64,000 nucleotides of DNA from DATCRE01 sp964235605 (GTDB taxonomy: Bacteria > Bacteroidota > Bacteroidia > Cytophagales > Cyclobacteriaceae), in NCBI GenBank assembly GCA_964235605.1, contig CAXSCR010000005.1:1-64000 (forward strand), written 5' to 3'. Below, piece after piece: positions 35,893-44,207 of the stretch. The first letter of the stretch is position 1; each line of letters opens with the position of its first letter. The translations under genes and the position numbers were made by a program. The notes beneath the pieces were generated by a model. It saw only the letters and a program-made list of their open reading frames with translations. It had not been told where the DNA came from and did no database searches.

Positions 35893-38009
35893 TTAACTAC
35901 CGTTATAGGTTCTTTTGTTGTATTATTTCTATAGGTACTTACATCGGCTACAAATCTTGTTGCATCAGATAAAAACTCAGCTGCAAATTCCTTTGATGGC
36001 TCATTCTTATTGATCCTAAAAACATATTCCTTAAAATTTAAAGGAAGAGAGATCAATCCTGTTTCTACGAATTTGGTATTGAAATCATTAATGGTTTGAT
36101 ATTGTGTAGATGGTCTAACATCTTGTGTCAACAACAAAGCTTTTGCTGTGTTAATGAACGTACTATAGCTATGATAAATTGAATCAGCATATTGGTTGTT
36201 CTCTAATGCTTCTTTTGACCAATTCAATTTCTCATCAGATTCGTATAACAAGGTTGCTACAAGATCAATCATAACACCAGCACACTCACCTACGGCAGTG
36301 TGTAGAATGAAATTATGATCTTCATCCCAATCAATATAATCAGAGGCAATAACGGAGGTAATATCTCCAAGCGGTTTTAATAGGGTGTAAAAATGATTAC
36401 GACCTATGCGAAGAAAATAATCATGATAGTACTCGCCAGCTAAGGCATTTGTTTCATAATCATTTAATAAAATACGTAAACCTGCAGGGCCTCGCTTGCT
36501 TGGAATCTTTATGATTTTATCTGAAATAATTCCATCGCCATTTTGAAGTTTACCGCCACCTAACAATACAACAAGCGCAGGTAATACTTTGCCGCTCTTA
36601 TCCTTTATTGTACTTCCGTGGAAACCTATACTTGCTAATCCGTGCTGTCCACAGGAGTTAGGGCATCCGCTGATTTTTATCTTGATATCCGTGTTATAAA
36701 TAAGATCAGGATATTCTTCTTTAATAACTTTTTCAAGGGCAAGGCTAATGCCGTAACTATTTGATATACCTAGATTACAAGAGTCAGTTCCAGGGCAAGC
36801 GGTAACATCTGCAACGCTATCAAAGCCCGGTTCTGCTAGGCCGATTGTATCAAGTGCAGCATATAAAGAACGCAATGCTGCAGGTCGTACAAATCGTATT
36901 AAGTAACCTTGGTTAACCGTTACTCGCATTTCATTTGATGCATGTGCATCAACAATGTCTGCGAACTGACGTGACTTATCGGAAGAAAGATTTCCTAATT
37001 CAACTTTAACATATACCCCTGAAAATCCTTCTTGTTTTTGTTTGATCACATTTGTCTTGAGCCACTTTTCGTACTTCTGCTCGTCGATATTTGCAGGTTG
37101 TGAATAAGTAACGACTGCGGGTAATATATCTTTAGGAAGTATATCGGGATTGATACTATATGATTTGTATTTCAATGCCTTCTTCTCTTCCTCCACTAAC
37201 ACCATCAACTTTTCAAGGCCAACATCATTCAGTAAGAACTTAAGTCTTGCTTTCATTCTGCGTGTACGTTCGCCGTAGCGATCAAAGACACGTAATACAC
37301 TTTCTGTGAAAGGAATGATTTGATCTTCTGGTAAAAATTCATAAGCTGTAAGTGCTAAATAAGGATTGGCTCCTAGTCCACCACCGATTACAACTTTAAA
37401 ACCTCGTTTATTATCAACTATTTTAGGAATGAAGCCTAGATCGTGAATGAATGCATAGGCTGTGTCATCTTCATTATTTGAAAAAGCAATTTTAAACTTT
37501 CTACCCATTTCCTGGCAAATTGGATTGCGAAGGAAATATTGGAAGGTCTCATACGCATAGGGAGATACATCAAATAATTCTTTTGTATCAATGCCGGCTG
37601 TTGGTGATGCCGTAACATTACGGACTGTGTTACCACAAGCTTCACGCGTTGTAATTTGATCTTGCTCTAACTTAGCCCACAATTCTGGCGTTCTGTCAAG
37701 ACTTACAAAGTGGATTTGAATATCTTGACGTGTTGTGGCGTGTAAGTTATGACTTGCGTACTCATCAGAGATATCTGCAATTCTACGAAGCTGTTTAGTA
37801 GTTACGCGGCCAAATGGAAGTTTAATACGTATCATTTGAACGCCTGCCTGGCGCTGACCATAAATACCTCTTACAAGACGAAGACTCCGGAATTTTTCCT
37901 CATCAATTTTTCCATCGCGAAAAAGTCTGATCTTTTTTTCAAGATCAAGAATATCGCGCGCTACTACCGGGTTGTTTAAATCTTCAAGTTCTGTACGAAA
38001 GCTTTGCAT
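35889..38009 (-). CDS. Siroheme sulfite/nitrite reductase with C-terminal HEPN-like domain
   Basis: The enzyme reduces sulfite to sulfide or nitrite to ammonia using siroheme and a 4Fe-4S cluster. Residues about 40-560 hold the duplicated ferredoxin-type reductase core; cluster/siroheme ligands are the Cys of TACPGTDSC (C-x5-C) and SGCPNSCGQH (C-x3-C). The last ~140 residues form a helical HEPN-like tail (SIYHSYSTFINTAKALLL). Total length is 706 residues, longer than plain ferredoxin-type reductases. The cysteine-rich leader upstream argues for sulfite as substrate, but sequence alone does not separate the two. The operon continues into cobA and the precorrin-2 dehydrogenase. Confidence 0.9.
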   Translation of the reverse strand: MQSFRTELEDLNNPVVARDILDLEKKIRLFRDGKIDEEKFRSLRLVRGIYGQRQAGVQMIRIKLPFGRVTTKQLRRIADISDEYASHNLHATTRQDIQIHFVSLDRTPELWAKLEQDQITTREACGNTVRNVTASPTAGIDTKELFDVSPYAYETFQYFLRNPICQEMGRKFKIAFSNNEDDTAYAFIHDLGFIPKIVDNKRGFKVVIGGGLGANPYLALTAYEFLPEDQIIPFTESVLRVFDRYGERTRRMKARLKFLLNDVGLEKLMVLVEEEKKALKYKSYSINPDILPKDILPAVVTYSQPANIDEQKYEKWLKTNVIKQKQEGFSGVYVKVELGNLSSDKSRQFADIVDAHASNEMRVTVNQGYLIRFVRPAALRSLYAALDTIGLAEPGFDSVADVTACPGTDSCNLGISNSYGISLALEKVIKEEYPDLIYNTDIKIKISGCPNSCGQHGLASIGFHGSTIKDKSGKVLPALVVLLGGGKLQNGDGIISDKIIKIPSKRGPAGLRILLNDYETNALAGEYYHDYFLRIGRNHFYTLLKPLGDITSVIASDYIDWDEDHNFILHTAVGECAGVMIDLVATLLYESDEKLNWSKEALENNQYADSIYHSYSTFINTAKALLLTQDVRPSTQYQTINDFNTKFVETGLISLPLNFKEYVFRINKNEPSKEFAAEFLSDATRFVADVSTYRNNTTKEPITVVK

Positions 38010-38024
38010 CGTCTATCGGGGTTT

Positions 38025-38063
38025 AAAAAAAGAGCCTTTCCTGGTTATTAGCAGGAAAGGCTC
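38025..38063 (-). terminator. Attenuator terminator upstream of the sulfite/nitrite reductase
   Basis: On the minus strand GAGCCTTTCCTG (38063-38052) pairs perfectly with CAGGAAAGGCTC (38043-38032) around an 8-base loop, followed by seven T (38031-38025). It lies only 15 bases before the reductase start and downstream of a leader ORF, so it must be bypassed for operon expression. A terminator in this place is characteristic of attenuation. Confidence 0.88.
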
Positions 38064-38109
38064 GTATACTTTTATAATGTTTAGTTCATTAAGTATTTAA
38101 CTCTCCTGC
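38051..38109 (-). promoter_or_regulatory. Candidate antiterminator pairing
   Basis: On the minus strand GCAGGAGAG (38109-38101, the last codons of the leader ORF) can pair with CTTTCCTGC (38059-38051), the 5' arm of the terminator, giving 9 bp with a single G-U pair. Forming it excludes the terminator. A ribosome held at the upstream Cys codons would leave this segment free; a ribosome at the stop codon would cover it. The logic is that of classical amino-acid attenuation. This is inference from complementarity and position. Confidence 0.6.
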
Positions 38110-38189
38110 ATCTCTGCAAAGTGCATACAACACCACACTCCATTCGCGGGTTCATAACTGCACTTAACAAAGGGATTAAATTTCTTCAT
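38097..38189 (-). CDS. Cysteine-rich leader peptide of the sulfite/nitrite reductase operon
   Basis: A 30-codon ORF starts with ATG at 38189 and ends with TAA. Its product begins MKKFNPFVKCSYE and ends VWCCMHFAEMQES, with one Cys at position 10, a Trp-Cys-Cys-Met run at 19-22 and a second Met at 27. It is followed by an intrinsic terminator and then by a reductase that, if it acts on sulfite, makes the sulfide needed for cysteine and methionine. The codon placement relative to the antiterminator segment fits control by charged tRNA-Cys. It could instead be a small functional protein; conservation of Cys but not other residues would decide. Confidence 0.65.
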   Translation of the reverse strand: MKKFNPFVKCSYEPANGVWCCMHFAEMQES

Positions 38190-38324
38190 GTTCGAAGCAC
38201 TAAAGTAGGTCTATTTTAAAAATTTAACAATTACTAAATCATTTTGATTTTTACAATCTTCCGAACAAATGTTTGTATACCGATTGCAATCGTTGTAAAA
38301 CTACTTAACGCCTACTGCATAAGC

Positions 38325-38353
38325 AAAACGGGCTATCAATTCATGATAGCCCG
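38325..38353 (-). terminator. Terminator of the NagB-LmbE gene
   Basis: CGGGCTATCA (38329-38338) pairs with TGATAGCCCG (38344-38353). On the minus strand the hairpin is followed by TTTT. It separates the deaminase gene from the attenuated reductase operon downstream. Confidence 0.75.
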
Positions 38354-38380
38354 AACGCATTAATCAAATACGTGTTATTT

Positions 38381-40282
38381 CTAAAAATGATGTCTTACAA
38401 AAGCTTCCATGGCCTCATACTCAGCTAATCCAAGCGTGTTATACGCTTCTGCAGTTGCATGATTGCGGTCTTCTGCACGCATCCAAAATTCTCGTTTATC
38501 ACTGCCGGGGAACATGGCACTATCTTTTTGCGATTGATGTTTGAAAACCGCCCTACGCTTACGCATTAGTTCTTCTGGACTGAGCGGTACAGCCATTTCA
38601 ATCTGATCAATATCCCATTCTTGCCACGCGCCTCGGTATAACCACATCCAGCAATCCTTCATCCAAGGTTCATTCTTGAGTCGTTTAACTGCTTCGAAAA
38701 TGGCCGCTAGACATACACGGTGTGTGCCATGCGGATCGGACAAATCGCCAGCTGCGTATATTTGATGTGGTTTGACTTTTTGAAGAATATCCATGATAAT
38801 CTTCACGTCCTCTTCTCCTATCGGCTTTTTCTTTACGGCGCCGGTTTCATAAAAAGGCATATCAAGGAAATGCATTTGCTCATCAGGCAAGCCTACATAG
38901 CGAGCACCCGCTTTTGCTTCACCTCGGCGTATTAAGCCTTTAATCTTGAGCACTTCGGGTGTATCAATTTGTCCTGGTCCTTTGCTATTAAGCGACTCAA
39001 CTACTTCCTTATAAAATTTATGTCCTTCGGATTTGCTCAAACCGAATTGATCATTGAAATCACGAACAAAATCGGCAAAACGAATAGCATCATCATCAAA
39101 TACGGCTATGTTACCCGATGTTTGATAAGCAACATGTACTTCATGTCCTTGATCTACAAGGCGTATAAATGTACCGCCCATTGAAATTACATCGTCATCA
39201 GGATGTGGTGAGAATAATACCACACGTTTAGGAAACGGCTTTTCACGTTCCGGTCTATGAGTATCATCAGCATTTGGTTTTCCAGCTGGCCATCCCGTGA
39301 TCGTATGTTGCAGATCATTAAATACTTTGATATTTATTTTATAAGCTGATCCATACTCAGTAATGATATCACCCATGCCGTGTTCCATGTAATCATGGTT
39401 GGTAAGTTTCAATACTGGCTTTCTTATCTTTTGACACAACCAAACAACGGCCTTACGGATAAGACGGTCATTCCACATTATGCTATCTAATACCCAAGGC
39501 GTTTTAATTCGCACAAGTGCAGAAGAGGCAGCTTCATCAAGTATTACTAAACAATTATTATGTTTTTGGATAAACGATGAAGGTATCTGATCCGTGATTG
39601 GACCTTCTACTGCTTTCTTAATAACGCCTGCTTTACCTTCACCCCAAGCCATCATTATAACGCGCTTGGCTTTTAGGATGGAACCTACACCCATGGTTAT
39701 TGCTTTTCTCGGCACATTCTCTTCACCAAAAAAATCGCTGGCCGCATCAATACGCGTTACTTGATCTAGCGTTACTAACCTAGTAAGCGATTTCTCAGAT
39801 GACCCTGGCTCATTAAAACCAATATGTCCTGTCCGACCAATTCCTAAAATTTGAATATCAATTCCACCAAGCTCTTCTATTTTTTGCTCGTATGCTTTAC
39901 AAAACTCATTAACATTTTCCTTTGGCAAGGTGCCATCGGGTATATGAATGTTGTTTTTTGGAATATCGATGTGATCAAATAAATGTTCACGCATAAAACG
40001 CACATAGCTTTGTAGCGCGGTTGCTTCCATTGGATAATATTCATCGAGATTAAAGGTGTGAACATTCTTAAAGCTAAGCCCCTCCTTATGCATTTTTACC
40101 AACTCAGCATATACTCGTGTAGGAGTCGACCCCGTTGCAAGTCCTAGAACACAAGGTTTGCCTGCTTTTTGGCTTATCTTGATCAAGGAAGCTATTTCTT
40201 CGGCAACAAACTCAGAGCCTTTATTTGATGATTGGAAGATTTGAACAGGGACTTTTTCAAAAGCCGTTAGATCATTATTCAT
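38381..40282 (-). CDS. nagB: Glucosamine-6-phosphate deaminase fused to a PIG-L/LmbE deacetylase-like domain
   Basis: Residues 1 to about 280 are NagB, which converts glucosamine-6-phosphate to fructose-6-phosphate and ammonia: LGLATGSTPTRVY, NLDEYYPM and GIGRTGHIGFNEPGSS with the catalytic residues. From about residue 350 a PIG-L/LmbE-type zinc hydrolase follows, with SPHPDDDVISMGG (zinc-binding His-Pro-Asp-Asp) and a downstream GDLSDPHGTH. The 633-residue fusion is known in Bacteroidota. The second domain may deacetylate an N-acetylglucosamine compound and pass the product to the first, but this is inference. It is divergent from the GSCFA gene. Confidence 0.9.
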   Translation of the reverse strand: MNNDLTAFEKVPVQIFQSSNKGSEFVAEEIASLIKISQKAGKPCVLGLATGSTPTRVYAELVKMHKEGLSFKNVHTFNLDEYYPMEATALQSYVRFMREHLFDHIDIPKNNIHIPDGTLPKENVNEFCKAYEQKIEELGGIDIQILGIGRTGHIGFNEPGSSEKSLTRLVTLDQVTRIDAASDFFGEENVPRKAITMGVGSILKAKRVIMMAWGEGKAGVIKKAVEGPITDQIPSSFIQKHNNCLVILDEAASSALVRIKTPWVLDSIMWNDRLIRKAVVWLCQKIRKPVLKLTNHDYMEHGMGDIITEYGSAYKINIKVFNDLQHTITGWPAGKPNADDTHRPEREKPFPKRVVLFSPHPDDDVISMGGTFIRLVDQGHEVHVAYQTSGNIAVFDDDAIRFADFVRDFNDQFGLSKSEGHKFYKEVVESLNSKGPGQIDTPEVLKIKGLIRRGEAKAGARYVGLPDEQMHFLDMPFYETGAVKKKPIGEEDVKIIMDILQKVKPHQIYAAGDLSDPHGTHRVCLAAIFEAVKRLKNEPWMKDCWMWLYRGAWQEWDIDQIEMAVPLSPEELMRKRRAVFKHQSQKDSAMFPGSDKREFWMRAEDRNHATAEAYNTLGLAEYEAMEAFVRHHF

Positions 40283-40368
40283 ATTTTTTTTTGGTTTTGA
40301 CCGCGTAATCGAAAGTTAAAATTAGCAAAAGGTGCGAAATTTTCCATTGTTTGCGGTAACATAATTTT

Positions 40369-41351
40369 ATGACACACTTTAGAACTTCTATTTTACCTAC
40401 GCAATCGCTACATCAATTAGGCATTAAAATGCCTGTTTTAACCTTAGGGTCTTGTTTTGCTGATGCTATGGGCTCAAGGTTGAAGGCATATAAAATTTCC
40501 ACCTTGGCGAATCCTTTTGGGGTTGTATACAACCCGCATAGCATCCATAAGTTGTTAAAGCTTGCCGTATACAACGCGTTAATACCTGAATCTACCTTTG
40601 TTCAAAATCGGGAGGTATTCTTGAATTATGATTTTCATTCTGAGTTTTCATTCTTAACCCAGTCAGCTTTAAAGACGCAGCTGCAGGCAATTGTGGAATC
40701 AACCCATAATTTTTTAAAATCCACACAATGGTTAATCATAACGTATGGTACAACTTGGGTTTACCAACGAAACGACACCGGTGAAATCGTAGCCAATTGC
40801 CATAAGTTGCCGGCGAAGCAGTTTACAAAATCGCTGCTTACTCAAAATAAGATAATTGAGTCGTTTGAAGAAATGCATCAGCAATTAAAAGTGTTCAACC
40901 CTGAAATTAAGATTATATTAACCGTTAGTCCAGTGCGTCATATAAAAGACACCCTTGAACTTAACAGTGTCAGCAAATCTATATTACGATTAGCTTGCCA
41001 TACATTATCTACAAGCATTAAAGATATAATGTACTTTCCGGCATATGAAATCATGATGGATGATTTACGAGATTACCGGTTTTACAAGGCAGATATGTTA
41101 CGCCCTCAGATGAAGCCGAGAATTATATATGGGAAAAGTTTATAAGCACCTATGCGGATCATGATTTAAAAGATTTTCTTCCTCGGTGGAATGAGATACT
41201 TACCGCGATGGCACATAAGCCGTTCCATCCACAGACGAAAGCACATCAAGATTTTCTAAAAGAGATTTTAAGAAAATTACAGCTGTTACAAACCCACGTT
41301 GACACTAGGCAAGAAGCAAATTACATTAGAGAGCAACTGTTGAATACTTAG
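40369..41351 (+). pseudogene. GSCFA domain protein, single-base frameshift
   Basis: The name-giving motif is visible as LGSCFADAMGSRL (about residue 27), with NPFGVVYNP after it and SPVRHIKDT (about 185) of the same family. GSCFA proteins are SGNH-hydrolase-like enzymes of uncertain substrate. The first frame ends at 41145 after KADMLRPQ, where relatives have DMLHPS; the other frame resumes exactly there with PSDEAENYIWEKF and runs to TAG 41351. One base is missing in the codon at about 41101-41103 (TTACGCCC). The span is 983 bases, one short of 328 codons. Sequence error or recent loss are both possible. Confidence 0.82.
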
Positions 41352-41355
41352 TTGG

Positions 41356-41474
41356 GTCGACGGTCCACAGTCCACAAACCACTGCCAAAGAGCGTACTCA
41401 ATTATCGCTTTGTCTTTAAGATATGACTGATTAAGGCTTATACCACTACGCACTGTGGACCGTGGACCGTCGAC
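41356..41474. repeat. Long inverted repeat, GTCGACGGTCCAC type
   Basis: The 20-base arms GTCGACGGTCCAC(A)GTCCAC (41356-41375) and GTGGAC(C)GTGGACCGTCGAC (41455-41474) are complementary with one mismatch and enclose 79 bases. Each arm is built from GGTCCAC half-units. The outer flanks (GTTGGG...) also partly match. It lies just after the GSCFA stop and resembles the dispersed intergenic palindromes of many Bacteroidota. No ORF is enclosed. Confidence 0.75.
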
Positions 41475-41542
41475 CATCCACCCACTCAACAATTCTCAAA
41501 GCTTAATGTTGCTTCATAAAACGCAAAATTATAATTTTCTGC

Positions 41543-43573
41543 ATGGTTAAATCTGGAAACACAAATCGTCTTATAAACGCAACAAGCCCTTATCTCTTAC
41601 AGCATGCTTATAACCCAGTTGATTGGTTTGAGTGGGGCGAAGAGGCCTTGCAGAAGGCGAAGGATGAAGACAAGCCAGTACTGGTGAGCATTGGATATTC
41701 TTCTTGTCATTGGTGCCACGTTATGGAGCGCGAGTGCTTCGAAATAGAAGCGATTGCAAAGGTTATGAACGAATACTTTGTCTGCATCAAGATAGATCGT
41801 GAAGAGCGGCCAGACATTGATCAAATTTACATGGAAGCTGTTCAGGCTTTGGGTATAAACGGAGGATGGCCGTTAAATGTATTTTTAACGCATGATCAAA
41901 AACCATTTTACGGTGGTACATATTTTCCACCAGAAAACTGGATACAGGTGTTAACAAACATTCACAAAGCCTATCAAACAAGAAGAGCAGAAATAGAAGA
42001 TAGCGCAGAGGAATTGAAACAACATCTTTCGCGTAATGACATTGACCGATTTAAACAAAAAGCTACACCAGCGGATCTTACAAAAGATCTAGAAACCATA
42101 TTTAAAAAGTTAGCACAACGCTTTGATAAAACCTGGGGCGGCTTAGATAAGGCGCCTAAATTTATAATGCCCTCCATTTGGTTATGGTTGCTTCGTTATT
42201 ACCACATCAGCAAAAATCAACGCGCGCTTGAGCACACAATTTTTACGCTGAAGCGGATATCTATGGGCGGTATCTATGACCAGATTGGTGGCGGCTTTGC
42301 ACGGTATTCAGTTGACGGAAAATGGTTTGCGCCTCATTTTGAAAAAATGCTTTATGATAATGCACAACTCATGAGTTTATATGCAGAAGCCTATTCCATT
42401 ACTAAAGATCAAAGATTTAAATCTGTGCTGCATGAAACTTTTGATTGGCTAGAAAGAGAAATGACCAATGAAAAAGGTGGTTTTTATTCGGCCCTAGATG
42501 CGGATAGCGAAGGTGAAGAAGGAAAATTTTATGCATGGGAAAAAGATGAATTATCAGCGGCGCTGGGTAAAGAAGCCCATGTATTTGAAAAATATTATAA
42601 CGTAACCGAAGAAGGCAATTGGGAAGATGGAAATAATATCCTTTTCCAAAATAAACCCGATGAGTTATTCTTGAGTGAAAACCAACTTGATGAAGAGACC
42701 TGGCGTTATCAATTGGAAGGATATAAAAAACAATTACTAGAAATACGTGAGACACGTGTTCGTCCTGGTTTAGATGACAAAGTTATTACTTCATGGAACG
42801 CCATGATGATTTGTGGTCTTGTGGATACTTATAAAGCAATTGCCGAAGATAAGTTCATAAAAGCGGCAATTACCAACATGCTCTTTATTGAAAATGAGCT
42901 AACTGAAGGAGGAACCTTATATCGGTCGCATAAGGGTAAAAGATCTAATGTAAAAGGCTTTCTTGATGATTATGCTTATGTGATTCAGGCAAATATAAAA
43001 TTATATCAAGCTACGTTCGATGAGCGATGGTTAAATCAGGCGCGTTTAGTGGTGGAAGAAACGCTGCTTCAATTTTTTGATAATAAAGATGGTTATTTCT
43101 TTTACACAAGTAGAGAAGCTGAGAAACTTATTACGAGTAGAAAAGAAATATTAGATAATGTTATCCCATCATCTAACTCTGTTATGGCACAAAATCTTTA
43201 TCAGCTTGGCATCTTGCTTGATAGAGCGGATTGGAAAACCATAGGCAAGGACATGACAATGTCGCTAAGTCACATGATAAAGTCAGAACCGAATTATATG
43301 TGTAACTGGGCCATTGTTTTTACAGAAATACAAAAGGGTATGGCTGAAATAGCAATGACAGGAAAAAATATAGAACCCTTGAGAAAAGAGTTCCATAGGC
43401 ATTTTGAACCTTTTGCAACTATTATGGGAACCACCTCAAAAAGTTCGCTTCCGCTACTGCAAGACAAAGAAGTTTCTGATAAAAATACAATTTATGTATG
43501 CTACAATAAAACATGCAAACTACCCGTACAAACTGTTGCTGATGCATTGAAACAAATGGAATTGGCCAATTAA
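41543..43573 (+). CDS. DUF255 / thioredoxin-like domain protein (YyaL/SSP411 family)
   Basis: The 676-residue protein starts with the thioredoxin-like DUF255 domain, marked by NRLINATSPYLLQHAYNPVDW and the redox motif GYSSCHWCHVME (about residues 52-63), and IDREERPDID. The rest is an alpha/alpha toroid like those of glycan-processing enzymes, with GGWPLNVF and GGIYDQIGGGFARYSVD. The family is widespread from bacteria to human SSP411, and its biochemical role is not settled. The length is typical. It appears to be a single-gene unit. Confidence 0.92.
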   Translation: MVKSGNTNRLINATSPYLLQHAYNPVDWFEWGEEALQKAKDEDKPVLVSIGYSSCHWCHVMERECFEIEAIAKVMNEYFVCIKIDREERPDIDQIYMEAVQALGINGGWPLNVFLTHDQKPFYGGTYFPPENWIQVLTNIHKAYQTRRAEIEDSAEELKQHLSRNDIDRFKQKATPADLTKDLETIFKKLAQRFDKTWGGLDKAPKFIMPSIWLWLLRYYHISKNQRALEHTIFTLKRISMGGIYDQIGGGFARYSVDGKWFAPHFEKMLYDNAQLMSLYAEAYSITKDQRFKSVLHETFDWLEREMTNEKGGFYSALDADSEGEEGKFYAWEKDELSAALGKEAHVFEKYYNVTEEGNWEDGNNILFQNKPDELFLSENQLDEETWRYQLEGYKKQLLEIRETRVRPGLDDKVITSWNAMMICGLVDTYKAIAEDKFIKAAITNMLFIENELTEGGTLYRSHKGKRSNVKGFLDDYAYVIQANIKLYQATFDERWLNQARLVVEETLLQFFDNKDGYFFYTSREAEKLITSRKEILDNVIPSSNSVMAQNLYQLGILLDRADWKTIGKDMTMSLSHMIKSEPNYMCNWAIVFTEIQKGMAEIAMTGKNIEPLRKEFHRHFEPFATIMGTTSKSSLPLLQDKEVSDKNTIYVCYNKTCKLPVQTVADALKQMELAN

Positions 43574-43669
43574 ATAACGTTAAAGCAAAATTAAATCATC
43601 TCATATTGGTCAAACAATTCTTTAACTTTACTATGATCTCAAAATAATATAGAGGTCATCATAAATGTT

Positions 43670-44128
43670 ATGTTTAATTACTTAACCCACATTTTAATAC
43701 TCCTTTGTCTCTTGACCGGGCAAACATTCGCGCAATCAAATTCATCCGGATTTTATATTGTTTTGAATGAAGATAAAAATTGTAAGAATCAGTTTAAGCA
43801 GTTGAATCAAAAAATTCCACTTTGTCTTTCAGAAAGGCCTTTTGTAACTGCGCAAGATTTTGAGGCAGTAAGCCTCATTTATCGCGACACGTTAACTTTC
43901 TCAAAATACACCAGTCTAAAAATTACTGATGTTAGCTTTGGCCGTCTGCATACCTTAACAGCTACCCTTCCAAAAATCAAATTGGTTCTAGTTATTGATG
44001 GTAGAATAATCGGGGTTTTTGAAAACATTGGAACCATGCGAAACCCGATACCAATAACCGGGGCGTTATTTACAAATGACGTGGAGTTGATTCAGCAAAG
44101 CTTAGAATCCATTATAAAGGAACGCTAA
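43670..44128 (+). CDS. Exported protein resembling a SecD P1 head subdomain
   Basis: The 152-residue protein has a signal peptide (THILILLCLLTGQTFAQS) and no membrane anchor. From about residue 100, LVLVIDGRIIGVFENIGTM and PITGALFTNDVELIQQSLE resemble the periplasmic P1 head of SecD/SecDF, where VLDGKV...ISGxFT elements recur. SecDF uses that domain to pull translocated proteins; a stand-alone copy would be unusual, and this one may be only a distant fold relative. No other function is apparent. It lies 80 bases upstream of an unrecognised membrane protein on the same strand. Confidence 0.45.
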   Translation: MFNYLTHILILLCLLTGQTFAQSNSSGFYIVLNEDKNCKNQFKQLNQKIPLCLSERPFVTAQDFEAVSLIYRDTLTFSKYTSLKITDVSFGRLHTLTATLPKIKLVLVIDGRIIGVFENIGTMRNPIPITGALFTNDVELIQQSLESIIKER

Positions 44129-44207
44129 CCATTCTCAAAATATTTGTCAGCAAGTGAGAGAAAAACTTAATATATTAACATGAATATGAGCAATCGCTGA
44201 TCTACCT

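Noticed and set aside
38010..38380. SAM or cobalamin riboswitch upstream of the siroheme/sulfite operon
   Set aside because: None of the conserved boxes of these riboswitches were seen; the leader ORF plus terminator explain the region better.
42417..42755. Long antisense ORF inside the DUF255 gene
   Set aside because: It lies opposite a well-conserved coding region, has no start context and looks like a shadow frame.
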